From assembly GCA_024102975.1 (NCBI GenBank), contig JAGFJD010000306.1, positions 1-54,298 of the forward strand: DNA of 54,298 nt, in the 5' to 3' direction. Below the pieces are notes generated by a model. It was given only the letters and a program-made list of their open reading frames with translations, was not told the origin of the DNA and did not search any database. The translations under genes were made by a program, and so were the position numbers. Source of the stretch: Phaeodactylibacter sp. Its GTDB lineage: Bacteria > Bacteroidota > Bacteroidia > Chitinophagales > Saprospiraceae. Shown piece by piece: positions 8,327 through 17,121 of this stretch (position 1 is the first letter of the stretch; every line of letters begins with the position of its first letter).

Positions 8327-8849
8327 AAAACTTTATAAAAAATTGCGGGAAAAATATACCGACGAGGAATTAGCAGAATCCTTCGTGTTTCCCCATGGGC
8401 TGACCGATGAAGAGAAGCAGAAAGCCGATGAAGAATTGTGGGAACACCGGAAAAGAATCCTGGAAACCAAAACCAAAGAAGAGCGGATGTATTCCGGCCT
8501 GCTAAAGGTAAAGTATCAAATGGCTTTTTACCTGGAAAGCCAGGCATATGACGCGGAAAAGGGCATTTCCCACTATCTGCAGGAATATATGAAAGTGACG
8601 GGCAAGAAACAAAAGGAATTGGCAGAAGACCTGAATATCCACCCTACGCGCCTGAGCCGGATCATCAACGAGAGGGAAAAACTGAGCCTGCCAATCGCCT
8701 ACCGCCTGGAAAAACATTCGGGCGACCTCATACCAGCTATTTTGTGGTGGAAACTGCTGCAAAGGGAAATCGAACAGGAGATAAGGGCGGATGACAAAGC
8801 GCGGCAAAAGGAGAAAAAGCAGGTTAAAAATGTGGCTTACCGGGCATAA
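8316..8849 (+). CDS. XRE-family HTH protein, candidate antitoxin
   Basis: A 177-residue cytoplasmic protein. The N-terminal half is charged and helical (KKLYKKLREKYTDEELAESF). The C-terminal half holds an XRE-type helix-turn-helix at about residues 88-130: TGKKQKELAEDLNIHPTRLSRIINERE, the same arrangement as HigA-type antitoxins, where the domain is preceded by SHYLQEYM. A basic tail (KARQKEKKQ) follows. The start overlaps the 3' end of the GNAT-like gene by 11 bases. By family precedent it would bind its own promoter and neutralise the partner. No clear operator could be seen. The 212 bp after it, up to the aldolase, contain GCTGTTCG repeats and no gene. Confidence 0.75.
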   Translation: MDGKKLYKKLREKYTDEELAESFVFPHGLTDEEKQKADEELWEHRKRILETKTKEERMYSGLLKVKYQMAFYLESQAYDAEKGISHYLQEYMKVTGKKQKELAEDLNIHPTRLSRIINEREKLSLPIAYRLEKHSGDLIPAILWWKLLQREIEQEIRADDKARQKEKKQVKNVAYRA

Positions 8850-9061
8850 GCGGCATATTTAAGGGAACCTGAAGGCGCTGTTCGGAATTCGCTGTTCGGC
8901 TGTTCGCAAATGTGTTTGAAAATTTGCGCCTATTTTTCAAAAAACACAGTTTGTCGAACAGTCTAAACCCGGAGAGTTAGCCCTACTGCCCGCCGATTGC
9001 TATTTGTGATTTTCGATTTTCGATGTGTGATTTTTGATGCCCCCGCTTGGCCATCCGCCGT

Positions 9062-9826
9062 CTACCGTCCGCTCCCCCGCAGCTCCTCCAGCACCCCCCG
9101 CGCTCCCTGCTCCAGCAGCTTCGTGTCGTCTCCTGTCGAAACCAGGCGGAAGCCCATGCCGGCCAAATCCAGCATATGTGGCACGCTGCCACCGTACACG
9201 CCCGGGATGAGCCCGTGCTTCCCGCAAGCCGCCAGCACCCGTTTCAGGACGGACTGAAGCGCGGGGTCGTGGATGTCGCCGGCCCATTCCAGCCCCAGGC
9301 TGATGCTCAGGTCGAAGGGCCCGACGAACAGCCCCGACAGGCCGGGCACGGCGGCAATGGCCTCCAGGTTTTCGGCAGCCGAAGCCGTTTCGATCATGGC
9401 GAAAGCCAGCACATCTTCATTGGCTTTCCGGAAGTAATCCCCCGGCGCCAGGCGGCCCGCCCGTATGGGGCCGTAACTGCGGATGCCGGCCGGCGGGTAG
9501 CGGCAGGCGCGCACGAAGTCCGCGGCGTCATCGGCCGTGTCGATCATGGGGCAGATCAGCCCGGCAGCGCCAGCGTCCAGCATTTTCATGACGATGCTGG
9601 GTTCGTTCCACTGCAGGCGGACGAGCGGCACGGTTTCAGTCGTGCTGATGGCCTGCAACTGCTGCAGGGCGGTGGCAAAATCGATCAGCCCGTGCTGCAT
9701 GTCCAGCGTGACGGCGTCGAAGCCGGCGCGGGCCATCAGCTCCGCCGTCCAGGCGTTGGGGATGGTGAGGAAGAAGTTGTAGGCGGGCAGGCCCTGAGCC
9801 CAGAGGTTTTGGAGGCGGGACGTCAT
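9062..9826 (-). CDS. HpcH/HpaI family aldolase (2-dehydro-3-deoxyglucarate aldolase-like)
   Basis: A 254-residue cytoplasmic class II aldolase. Family features are seen in order: LDMQHGLID (the conserved Asp-x-x-His-Gly segment), TVPLVRLQWNEP, MKMLDAGAAGLICPMIDTADDA, the RSYGPIRA segment, FAMIETASAAENLEAIAAVPGLSGLFVGPFDLS with the Glu-Thr metal site and GPxDLS motif. These enzymes cleave 2-keto-3-deoxy acids such as 4-hydroxy-2-oxoheptanedioate or keto-deoxyglucarate using a divalent metal. The length is typical (about 250). ATG 9826 is chosen since upstream in-frame sequence has no family similarity and is repeat-like. No pathway partners lie nearby. Confidence 0.92.
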   Translation of the reverse strand: MTSRLQNLWAQGLPAYNFFLTIPNAWTAELMARAGFDAVTLDMQHGLIDFATALQQLQAISTTETVPLVRLQWNEPSIVMKMLDAGAAGLICPMIDTADDAADFVRACRYPPAGIRSYGPIRAGRLAPGDYFRKANEDVLAFAMIETASAAENLEAIAAVPGLSGLFVGPFDLSISLGLEWAGDIHDPALQSVLKRVLAACGKHGLIPGVYGGSVPHMLDLAGMGFRLVSTGDDTKLLEQGARGVLEELRGSGR

Positions 9827-9968
9827 TTGTTGTCTGTATTGGTTACTGGGGCAATATAGCGAAAAACAGGAGTCATCCGGAATTTTTGAAAAACGCGAAT
9901 TTGGCCTCTGCCTACGCCAAGGCTTTGGCAGGCAGGTGGAGCCGAAATGTTTCCGGGCGGTACTAGAT

Positions 9969-10066
9969 AAGTTCAAGTGCAAGTGGCAAGTTCAAGCGCA
10001 AGTGGCAAGGCCAGAATCAGAGCGGTGCCAGTTTTGAACTTGAACTTGTCTCTTGAACTTGAACTT
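9969..10066. repeat. Tandem and inverted AAGTTCAAG/CTTGAACTT element
   Basis: A 19-bp unit beginning AAGTTCAAG occurs twice in tandem (9969-9987 and 9988-10006, one mismatch). It is followed by two copies of TTGAACTTGAACTT (10034-10047, 10053-10066), which are complementary, so the RNA could fold into a long stem. It lies between two minus-strand genes and may act as a terminator for the FN3 gene. Confidence 0.6.
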
Positions 10067-10086
10067 CAACGATTTAACCATCTAAC

Positions 10087-11022
10087 TCACCGATGCGCCA
10101 CCATCACCTTCTCTTCCATCAGTCGCTGGCCATTGCTTTCCACGGCCAGGAAGTACATGCCGTCCGGCAGGTCGGCGACGTCCAGGATCTCGGCCTGACC
10201 TTGGTAGGCGGTGAAGGCCGTTTCCAGAAGCAGCCGGCCCCGGGCGTCGAAGGCCTTCAGCACGGCCGGTTGCCCGTCGGCCATGGCGGGTATGCGCAGG
10301 TTCAGGCGCTGGTCGGCCGGGTTGGGGTAGGCGGCGGCGGGAGTGGTTGTGCCGGGCCGGATGCGGAGGCCGCTCCGGGGCGGAGTCCGGAAATCGTACC
10401 AGCCGGAGTATTCGCTGAATACATTTTCTTCGGGGCAGTAAGAGCGGACGCGGAACCGGTAGGTGGTTTCCGGGGACAGGCGGTCCAGGCGGAAATCCGT
10501 TTCCCGCAACACAATATTAAAGGCGGTTTGTCCTTCTGCCTGAAACTCGAGCTCGTACTTGCCGGCAGCCTCTGCCGCTGCCCATTTCAGGGTGGCGCCG
10601 AAAGGCGAAACGTCGATGGCCTTCAGGTCGGCAGGAGGGGCGCACCGGCCCTGGTCGGGTGCGGCACCGCCGTCCGGCGTGCGGAAAACAGCCCATCCGG
10701 AGTAATCGCTGTCCTGCAGGCTCTCGCTGCACCAGGCTTTTACGACAAACAGGTACTCTCCTCCCGGCACCAGGCCGCGGATTTCGATCCGGGGGGCGTC
10801 CGTGACGGCAGCCAACCCAAAAGCCGGCGTGTTGGGGCCGTTCACGACCTTTACGGCAAAGCGGTAGGCGTCCCGCGCAGCTTCCCAGGTGAGCACAGCC
10901 TTGTCCGGGGTGACGTCGAGCGCCTGCAGGTTGGTGGGTTCCGGGCAGTTGGCCCAGGTTTTCGGCGCCAGGGCCAGTACAAACAATGCCAGAAATGTGG
11001 TGGTTAATTTTAACTTTTTCAT
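10087..11022 (-). CDS. Exported protein with two fibronectin type III domains and T9SS sorting domain
   Basis: A 311-residue exported protein. A signal peptide (KLKLTTTFLALFVLALAPKTWA) is followed by two FN3 modules (about residues 25-115 and 125-215), each starting CPEPTNLQALDVTP or CAPPADLKAIDVSP and ending with a YSGW...FRTP strand. The two modules look like a duplication. The C-terminal 80 residues are a T9SS type A sorting domain (AAYPNPADQRLNLRI...LKAFDARGRLL...LPDGMYFLAV). No catalytic domain is present; the role is probably binding or adhesion at the cell surface. ATG 11022 starts the signal peptide; a TTG two codons upstream is possible. The 299-bp gap to the divergent ligase gene should contain both promoters, but none is clear. 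Confidence 0.88.
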   Translation of the reverse strand: MKKLKLTTTFLALFVLALAPKTWANCPEPTNLQALDVTPDKAVLTWEAARDAYRFAVKVVNGPNTPAFGLAAVTDAPRIEIRGLVPGGEYLFVVKAWCSESLQDSDYSGWAVFRTPDGGAAPDQGRCAPPADLKAIDVSPFGATLKWAAAEAAGKYELEFQAEGQTAFNIVLRETDFRLDRLSPETTYRFRVRSYCPEENVFSEYSGWYDFRTPPRSGLRIRPGTTTPAAAYPNPADQRLNLRIPAMADGQPAVLKAFDARGRLLLETAFTAYQGQAEILDVADLPDGMYFLAVESNGQRLMEEKVMVAHR

Positions 11023-11321
11023 AGTCAAGCGATTTTAATTTTTTGAAAATGCTTTTTCTTGAAATCTTATTCCAAAGGTATGGGCAGAAAGCGCCGGATG
11101 AAACTTTTCCTGGCTGAACGGGAAGGAATCGGGGCTGAACGAGGAGAGGGCTTTTCGTTTGTATCAAACTGATAATCAAATATTTGTCAAGAAAAACTTC
11201 TTCGGCAAGCCATTCCACCTGCTGAACGGGAAAGATGGCGGGGCCGAATCAGGAATGGATGCGGAAAGCGCCTCTTTTTAGGCGCAGAATTGCTAACTTT
11301 CGGCCCAGAACTGCCCTGACA

Positions 11322-12668
11322 ATGAAATACTTCAATCCCGAGATCGAAACCATGCCCCTGGGCCAGCTCCGCCGGCTCCAGGGCGAGCGCCTGCAAAACC
11401 TGGCGGCGCACCTTTACGAACGCGTCCCTTTCTACAAAAAACAGTGGGCGGAAAAAGGCCTCCGCCCGGCTGACATCAAAGGCGTAGAAGACCTGCACAA
11501 ACTGCCTTTTACCCGGAAACACCACCTGCGGGACCACTATCCCTTCGGCCTGTTCGCCCTGCCGGTCGAGGATACCATCCGCCTGCACGCCTCCAGCGGC
11601 ACTACCGGCAAACCTACCGTGGTGGGTTATTCCCGCAGGGACATCAATACCTTCTCCGAGGTAGTGGCCCGCTCCCTGGTAGCTTCGGGCTGCCAGCCGG
11701 GCATGAAGCTGCAGAATGCCTACGGCTACGGCCTGTTCACCGGCGGCCTGGGCCTGCACTACGGCGGGGAGCTGCTGGGCATGACGGTCATCCCCGTCTC
11801 CGGCGGCATGACGGAGCGGCAGTTGCTCCTGCTGCAGGACTTCCGGCCGGAGGTCATCTGCTGCACGCCGTCCTACGCTCAGCGCCTCTCCGAAGAGCTG
11901 GCCGCCCGGGGCATCTCCCCCGACAGCCTCAACGTGCATACCGCCATCCTGGGCGCCGAGCCCTGGACGGAGGCCATCCGAAGCCAGGTCGAAGCGGGCA
12001 TGGGCGTCAAAGCGGTCAACATCTACGGCCTGAGCGAGATCATCGGCCCGGGCGTCTCCAATGAAGACCACGAAGAACGCGGCACCGGCAGCTACATCTG
12101 GGAAGACCACTTCTTCCCGGAGATAGTAGACAAGGACACCGGCGAACCGCTGCCGGAGGGCGAATTCGGCGTGCTCGTTTTCACTACCCTCACCAAAGAG
12201 GCCATGCCGCTTGTGCGGTACTGGACCAACGACATCACCAACATTTACTACGAACATTCCGAAAAGCGCACCCACATCAAGATGGGCCCCATCCGCGGGC
12301 GGGCCGACGACATGCTGATCATCCGCGGGGTCAACCTCTTCCCCACCCAGGTGGAAGAGGCGATCAAAGACTTCGAGCTGCTGCTGCCCAGCTACCAGCT
12401 CATCGTCAGCCGCGAGGGTGCCCTGGACAGCCTGGCGGTGAAAGTGGAAGTGAAAGACGAAGTGCTCCGCGCCCTCGGCAGGCCCAACCTGGCCCAAAAG
12501 CCGGAGGCCCTGCCCGACGCCCTGCGCCACCTCCACGCCGCCCTGGCGAAAAAGATCAAGGAGAGCATCGGCCTGACGATGGCCATCGCCCTGGCAGAGC
12601 CGGGCAGCATCCCCCGCAGCGAAGGGGGGAAATTAAACAGGGTGCTGGATTTGAGGAAAGGCGGATGA
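11322..12668 (+). CDS. paaK: Phenylacetate-CoA ligase-like adenylate-forming enzyme
   Basis: A 448-residue cytoplasmic ANL-superfamily enzyme that should activate an aryl acid, most likely phenylacetate, to its CoA thioester with ATP. The N-terminus has the PaaK-type helix (LQNLAAHLYERVPFYKKQW), then the ATP-binding P-loop SSGTTGKPTVVGYS, the motif INIYGLSEIIGPGV-like segment (NIYGLSEIIG), GFxGRADDM-type hinge (GRADDMLIIRGVNLFPTQVEEAI), and a C-terminal domain ending in PRSEGGKLNRVLDLR, where the conserved late lysine lies. Length is near the usual 430-440. ATG 11322 is chosen because homology begins there. No other paa genes lie nearby, so it may serve another aryl acid. Confidence 0.9.
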   Translation: MKYFNPEIETMPLGQLRRLQGERLQNLAAHLYERVPFYKKQWAEKGLRPADIKGVEDLHKLPFTRKHHLRDHYPFGLFALPVEDTIRLHASSGTTGKPTVVGYSRRDINTFSEVVARSLVASGCQPGMKLQNAYGYGLFTGGLGLHYGGELLGMTVIPVSGGMTERQLLLLQDFRPEVICCTPSYAQRLSEELAARGISPDSLNVHTAILGAEPWTEAIRSQVEAGMGVKAVNIYGLSEIIGPGVSNEDHEERGTGSYIWEDHFFPEIVDKDTGEPLPEGEFGVLVFTTLTKEAMPLVRYWTNDITNIYYEHSEKRTHIKMGPIRGRADDMLIIRGVNLFPTQVEEAIKDFELLLPSYQLIVSREGALDSLAVKVEVKDEVLRALGRPNLAQKPEALPDALRHLHAALAKKIKESIGLTMAIALAEPGSIPRSEGGKLNRVLDLRKGG

Positions 12669-12705
12669 AATTGACTAACTTTATGCTGAATAGGATAGCT
12701 GGTTA

Positions 12706-12728
12706 GGTGTTGGGGTGTTGGGGTGTTG
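12706..12728. repeat. Short tandem repeat, GGTGTTGG-type x3
   Basis: Three copies of an 8-bp GGTGTTGG/GGGTGTTG unit lie 38 bp after the ligase stop. Partly complementary AACACC stretches follow at about 12770-12800, so a weak stem is possible. The gap to the Uma2 gene (190 bp) holds nothing else. Confidence 0.6.
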
Positions 12729-12858
12729 CTCCAAGGGGGCTGATGGCGAACAGCGTATCGTCCCGGGCCAAAACACCAAAATACCATAAAACCGAAACAC
12801 CTGCTTTCAGAACAACCAACAAAGGCAACGCTCACAGAATAATTTACGTTCTATTAGC

Positions 12859-13530
12859 ATGACGCAAGCATCAGACCTCATACGGCCCATCCTGGAATCG
12901 CCCAACCTTCGCGCGCTACTGGACGAAATGGAAGCCCTGTGGGAAGAAGAGCAACAAAAAAGGCAGGAGTTTTATGATCGTATTACGCCAGAGGACAAGT
13001 GGGAGTTCATAAACGGACAGATCATTATGCACTCGCCGGCAAAAAATAAGCATCTGGATGCAACTAAGCTGCTTACTCAGCTGCTGGACCTCTTCGTCCG
13101 CGCTCACGATCTGGGCAGCGTGAAAACGGAAAAAGCGCTCATCCCTACTACCCGCAACGATTACGAACCGGATGTGGTTTTTTTCAATAAGCAAAAAGCA
13201 GGCCGGTTTACGTCTGACCAATGGAAATTTCCTGCTCCTGACCTGGTGGTCGAAGTGTTAAGCCAGGATTCCATTACCCGTGACCGGCAGATAAAATACC
13301 GGGATTACGCGCTTCACTACATCCCGGAATACTGGATCATTGACCCCGATGCGCTGACGGTAGAACAGTATCGCCTCAATGATGCCGCCCAAAATTATGA
13401 GCTGTTTGCCAAAAAAGTTTCGGGCGACTACTTCGAATGCAGTGTCATCCCCGGATTTAAAGCCCCGGTCGACGCTATATTTGACGAAAAAGCCAACCTC
13501 GCCGCCCTGCGGCACTTTCTAAAAGAATAA
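12859..13530 (+). CDS. Uma2 family (DUF820) restriction endonuclease-like protein
   Basis: A 223-residue cytoplasmic protein of the Uma2 family, which has a PD-(D/E)xK nuclease fold. Visible features: KWEFINGQIIMHSPA (the Glu-Gly-Gln segment), a helix with LLTQLLDLFVRAH, then YEPDVVFF with the catalytic-type Asp, PDLVVEVLSQDSITRDRQIKYRDYA with the ExL...K arrangement, and YWIIDPDALTVEQYRL. The family is widespread, often in many copies, and its biological job is unknown. The extra N-terminal 45 residues are charged and helical. It ends 1 bp before the VOC gene, so the two are probably cotranscribed. Confidence 0.88.
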   Translation: MTQASDLIRPILESPNLRALLDEMEALWEEEQQKRQEFYDRITPEDKWEFINGQIIMHSPAKNKHLDATKLLTQLLDLFVRAHDLGSVKTEKALIPTTRNDYEPDVVFFNKQKAGRFTSDQWKFPAPDLVVEVLSQDSITRDRQIKYRDYALHYIPEYWIIDPDALTVEQYRLNDAAQNYELFAKKVSGDYFECSVIPGFKAPVDAIFDEKANLAALRHFLKE

Positions 13531-13531
13531 C

Positions 13532-13984
13532 ATGCCTGCCAGATACACCCACACCAACATCATCAGCGCCAACTGGAGGCAGCTGGCACAATTCTACATC
13601 GACACCTTCGGCTGCCAGCCGGTGCCGCCCGCCCGAAACCAGTCCGGCGAATGGCTATCCCGGGGCACCGGCGTGCCGGGCGCCGCCCTCGAAGGCATGC
13701 ACCTGCGCCTGCCCGGGTACGGCGACGAAGGGCCCACCCTGGAGATTTACCAGTACGCTGAAATGAAGGAAAAGCCTGCACCTGCCGCCAACCGCCAGGG
13801 CTTCGGGCATATCGCCTTTGAGGTAGAAGACGTGAAGGCCTGCCTGGAAAAGGTCATCCGCCACGGCGGCAGGGCCATCGGCGAGGTAGTGACCCGGGAA
13901 ATAGAAGACCTTGGGATTATCACTTTCACCTATGCCGCCGACCCGGAGGGCAACATGATCGAGCTGCAGCGGTGGGCCAGATAG
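13532..13984 (+). CDS. VOC-family (glyoxalase/bleomycin resistance-like) protein
   Basis: A 150-residue cytoplasmic protein with two beta-alpha-beta-beta-beta halves of the vicinal oxygen chelate fold. The first half starts YTHTNIISANWRQLAQFYIDTFG, with the first metal-ligand histidine, and includes PTLEIYQY. The second starts GFGHIAFEVEDVKACLEKVIRHGG and ends YAADPEGNMIELQRW, carrying the second His and the final Glu ligand. Members bind a metal and act as lyases, dioxygenases or antibiotic-binding proteins; which applies here cannot be seen. It begins directly after the Uma2 stop. Confidence 0.88.
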   Translation: MPARYTHTNIISANWRQLAQFYIDTFGCQPVPPARNQSGEWLSRGTGVPGAALEGMHLRLPGYGDEGPTLEIYQYAEMKEKPAPAANRQGFGHIAFEVEDVKACLEKVIRHGGRAIGEVVTREIEDLGIITFTYAADPEGNMIELQRWAR

Positions 13985-14372
13985 TGCTTTAATTTCAAAT
14001 TCCCCCCCACCCCACCGGGCAAAATTCCAAAAAAAAATTGCGGCATACATTGTTTGCCCTCCGCAAAAGGCTTATATTGCGACCTGAACAGAGAGCGCTA
14101 TCCCCCCTCAACAGTCCTGTATTCTTTTGTATTGGCTGAAATGCTGCGGCATCCGTCCAGCCTGGCTCACTCTTTAGCTCAGGTTTGCGTCGTTGCACCT
14201 CCCCCTTTTATCCACCTGCCATACTTCCTTCTGCAGGATTTTTTCATGATTTTATCAGAAACCCGGGTGATGTTTTCCCGGCAAGGGAATATCAAAACGC
14301 AGCCGGAATGGAAACCATCCCGTCCCGGTAAAATTGTCAACCATTTTTTTAACTGTTAATAAAACCCAAAAG
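13985..14372. other. 388-bp gap before the papain-like lipoprotein
   Basis: No gene is visible. TTTG at 14053-14056 and TATATTGC at 14073-14080 resemble a Bacteroidota promoter for the next gene, but the spacing (16 bp) is short and the -7 box imperfect. A short ORF here has no recognisable content. Confidence 0.3.
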
Positions 14373-16049
14373 ATGAAGAACCTGATTGTCCCATTATTCA
14401 TGATGCTGCTCCTGATAGGCGCGGGCTGTGGCGAAGACTCTATCTTCAACACCGACCCGGATCCCGAGCCCGACCCTATGGATTCCACTTCGACAACCGA
14501 ATATTTCCTGGGCTGGGCCGGCGATGACAACGTGGACGACATCCCCACCTCTACCAACTTCGGCTTCGGCAGCGGCGGCAACCTGCCTTCCTCCGTCGAC
14601 CTCGTACCGAGATTCCCCCCGATCGGAGACCAGGGCCATTACGGCACCTGCGTGGCCTGGGCGGTCGCCTACAACATCAAGACCGCCCTGAACGGGATGA
14701 GCCGCGGCCTGAGCACTTCCCAGCTCGCCTCCCGGCCCAACCAGTTCAGCCCGGCGGACCTGTTCATCGCCCTGCCCGACAACGAAAAGGCACCCAACTG
14801 CGGCGGCACCAACTTTTCCAGCGCGCTGGAACTGCTCCAGAACCGGGGCGTGGCCTCCTTCCAGACGGCGCCTTATAATGGCCTGGGCAATTGCTCCCAG
14901 TCAAACCTGCCGTCTTCCTGGACGAGCGAGGCCGCCCAGAACAAGATCAAATACTGGAGGAAGATCGAAGCCAGCGTACAAAGCATCAAGCAGAACCTGG
15001 CGAACAACATACCCGTCATCCTGGGCGCCCGCCTGGCCGACAACTTCATGTCCTGGAACAGCAGCAGCGTGCTGACCTCCGGCACTTCCTTCAACCAGGT
15101 CGGCCAGCACGCCTACCACGCCCTGGTCATCGCCGGCTATGACGACAACAAAGGGCCCGGCGGCGCCTTCAAGGTCATCAACTCCTGGGGAGATTTCTGG
15201 GGCGACAAAGGCTACATCTGGATCGATTACAACTATATGATCAGCGAGTTCTGCAACAGCCGCAGCGGCGACAAGCCCCTGTTCATCGCCGCCGACGAAG
15301 AAGGCAACGTCACCCCGCCGGACGGCCCGGACCCCGTCACTTCAGGCGTCGACCTGGCCCCCTGGGTGTTTTCCGACTATTCCATCTACAACTGGACCGG
15401 CAACTGGACCGAACGGGAGATCAACATGAACATATACAACATCGGCGATAAAGTGGCTTCCCCGAACGACGACTGGTCGTTCTACTACATCTACTTCAAT
15501 GCCTACAATGCCAACGATTACGGCGTGATCTTCTACGATGAGTTCAACACCTCTGCCAATCCCGGCACGTTTTACTGCCCGCAGGCCTATTCCTGCGTAT
15601 TCAACTACGCCATTCCTCCCGGCGGCAGCTTCACTCAGGAGGTCTGGGGCCTGCAGAGCCAGTCCCGTTCTTATTTCATGCCGCAGATCTCCGGCTACTA
15701 CTACCTGGCGCTGATCGCCGATGCCGGCGACCGCTTTGCTGAAGACGACGAGCTGAACAACGTGTTCTACACCACCCAGGACCCCATCTACTTCCAGAAC
15801 GGCTATGGCCGCGGACAGGCAGATGAGGGCGTGACGATCCCCGAATTCCAGTTTGCCAACAACGTCGCCCTCAGCCAGGAACAGCTGAAAGGCAGCCAGT
15901 TCAATTCCGCAGTGACCGAACACTTCCGCAATGCTTACACCACCGAAGAAATCCTGGACTTCTTCAAGCGCAAGAAACGCAGCGGAGAGCTGGATGCCAA
16001 GATCGATGAGTTCATCCAGCAGCAAAAAGACAACCCTTACACGAAATAA
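14373..16049 (+). CDS. Papain-family (C1A) cysteine peptidase lipoprotein
   Basis: A 558-residue envelope protein. A lipobox GAGC (Cys19) is followed by an acidic tether (DPDPEPDP). The peptidase domain spans about residues 72-305. The oxyanion Gln and catalytic Cys are in IGDQGHYGTCVAWAV (Gln87, Cys93), the catalytic His in HAYHALVIAGYDD (His249), and the catalytic Asn in VINSWGDFWGDKGY (Asn270), so the full papain set is present. There is no obvious inhibitory propeptide, as in other bacterial members. Residues about 315-470 form a beta-rich domain containing WTGNWTEREINMNIYNIGD and ADAGDRFAEDDELNNV, resembling CARDB-like adhesion modules. A charged helical tail ends the protein. ATG 14373 starts the signal peptide. 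Confidence 0.9.
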   Translation: MKNLIVPLFMMLLLIGAGCGEDSIFNTDPDPEPDPMDSTSTTEYFLGWAGDDNVDDIPTSTNFGFGSGGNLPSSVDLVPRFPPIGDQGHYGTCVAWAVAYNIKTALNGMSRGLSTSQLASRPNQFSPADLFIALPDNEKAPNCGGTNFSSALELLQNRGVASFQTAPYNGLGNCSQSNLPSSWTSEAAQNKIKYWRKIEASVQSIKQNLANNIPVILGARLADNFMSWNSSSVLTSGTSFNQVGQHAYHALVIAGYDDNKGPGGAFKVINSWGDFWGDKGYIWIDYNYMISEFCNSRSGDKPLFIAADEEGNVTPPDGPDPVTSGVDLAPWVFSDYSIYNWTGNWTEREINMNIYNIGDKVASPNDDWSFYYIYFNAYNANDYGVIFYDEFNTSANPGTFYCPQAYSCVFNYAIPPGGSFTQEVWGLQSQSRSYFMPQISGYYYLALIADAGDRFAEDDELNNVFYTTQDPIYFQNGYGRGQADEGVTIPEFQFANNVALSQEQLKGSQFNSAVTEHFRNAYTTEEILDFFKRKKRSGELDAKIDEFIQQQKDNPYTK

Positions 16050-16078
16050 GACGGCAAAGGAAAATAACTTCCCGTTTT

Positions 16079-16111
16079 AGACTTGACAAGTTTTGGAAAC
16101 TTGTCAAGTCT
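16079..16111 (+). terminator. Perfect 15-bp hairpin after the peptidase gene
   Basis: Arms AGACTTGACAAGTTT (16079-16093) and the exact complement (16097-16111) with a 3-nt loop, 30 bp after the peptidase stop. A strong stem; no T-run follows, so termination is likely but not certain. Confidence 0.6.
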
Positions 16112-16170
16112 CAGCCCCTGAATGGCGAAGTTGTTTTTCGTTGCTCTCCAGACATCTAAACAAGCTCGTA

Positions 16171-16202
16171 GAGGGGGAGTTGGCACGCTATTACTCCCCC
16201 TC
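16171..16202 (+). terminator. 10-bp GC-rich hairpin followed by a pyrimidine tract
   Basis: GAGGGGGAGT (16171-16180) pairs exactly with ACTCCCCCTC (16193-16202), loop 12 nt, followed by TTCCTTTA. It is only 20 bp upstream of the pentapeptide gene ATG, so it could end the upstream transcript or sit in the leader of the next gene. Confidence 0.45.
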
Positions 16203-16221
16203 TTCCTTTAAATCCTCAATA

Positions 16222-17121
16222 ATGAAGTACCTGATCATCCTGATGGCCTTCCTGTATTCCTCCTGCGCCACCCAGAACCAGCAGCCCCGGCAAGACGGCA
16301 GCCTGTCCGCCCTGATCCGCTCGGGCCAGAATGTCTGCTTCGAGAACCAGGCCTTCGACGAGGCGGTCGATTTCACTACCTTTCTGCCCGAAAACCTGAT
16401 CAGCCCGGGCGTTTACCAGTCAGCCGTGCCCTCTTCCATCACCTTCAGGGGATGCACCTTCAAAAAGCCGGTGACCGCTTACCGGCAGGAGCAGGACGGA
16501 AAGGTCGTCTTTGCCCGCTTCGCCGGCAACGTGTCCTTCATCGAATGCCAGTTCCAGGACGAGGTGAACTTCCGGGGCAGCAGCATCCTGGGGCCGGCGG
16601 ACTTTACCGGCTCCTTTTTTGCCAAAGGCGCCAGCTTCGAAGAGGCCTCCTTCCACCAGAACGCCTACTTCAAAGGCTGCAACTTTCAGGGCGGGCTGCG
16701 CTTCCAGAACAGCTTTTTCATCCAGAAAGCCAACTTCATGGAGGCCCGGTTCAACGGGACCGCCAACTTCCAGCAAACCGTCTTCAATGCAGAACTGCAG
16801 TGGAGCCTCGCCAAATTTTACGGCTATGCCGAGCTGTCGCTCATCGACTGCCGCAGCAACGCCTTCTTCAACTACGCCGAATTCCGGGGCCGGGCCGATT
16901 TCAGCAATTCGAGCTTCAGCAGGAATCTCGATTGCATCGGCACCTACCACGAACGGACGGCCTTCGACAACTGCCGGTTCATGGGGGACGTGAAATTCTT
17001 CAAATCCTCCGTGGAAAATGCCCTGAGCTTCCAGGATTGCTTCTTCCTGTTCGGCCCTCCCCAACTGAACTTCCTGCCGGGGGATAAGGTGGTGGTCCGG
17101 GCTAGGAAGGAGGGGAACTAA
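16222..17121 (+). CDS. Pentapeptide-repeat lipoprotein
   Basis: A 299-residue lipoprotein: signal peptide with lipobox YSSC, then from about residue 70 a run of pentapeptide repeats of the A-x-F type (VNFRGSSILGPADFTGSFFAKGASFEEASF, given here only as examples NFRGS, DFTGS, SFEEA, YFKGC, NFMEA, NFQQT). These coil into a right-handed quadrilateral beta-helix. The first 50 residues after the lipid are not repeat. No partner domain is present. Pentapeptide proteins can bind partner proteins or mimic DNA, but a lipid-anchored envelope form has no assigned role. ATG 16222 begins the lipoprotein signal. Confidence 0.87.
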   Translation: MKYLIILMAFLYSSCATQNQQPRQDGSLSALIRSGQNVCFENQAFDEAVDFTTFLPENLISPGVYQSAVPSSITFRGCTFKKPVTAYRQEQDGKVVFARFAGNVSFIECQFQDEVNFRGSSILGPADFTGSFFAKGASFEEASFHQNAYFKGCNFQGGLRFQNSFFIQKANFMEARFNGTANFQQTVFNAELQWSLAKFYGYAELSLIDCRSNAFFNYAEFRGRADFSNSSFSRNLDCIGTYHERTAFDNCRFMGDVKFFKSSVENALSFQDCFFLFGPPQLNFLPGDKVVVRARKEGN

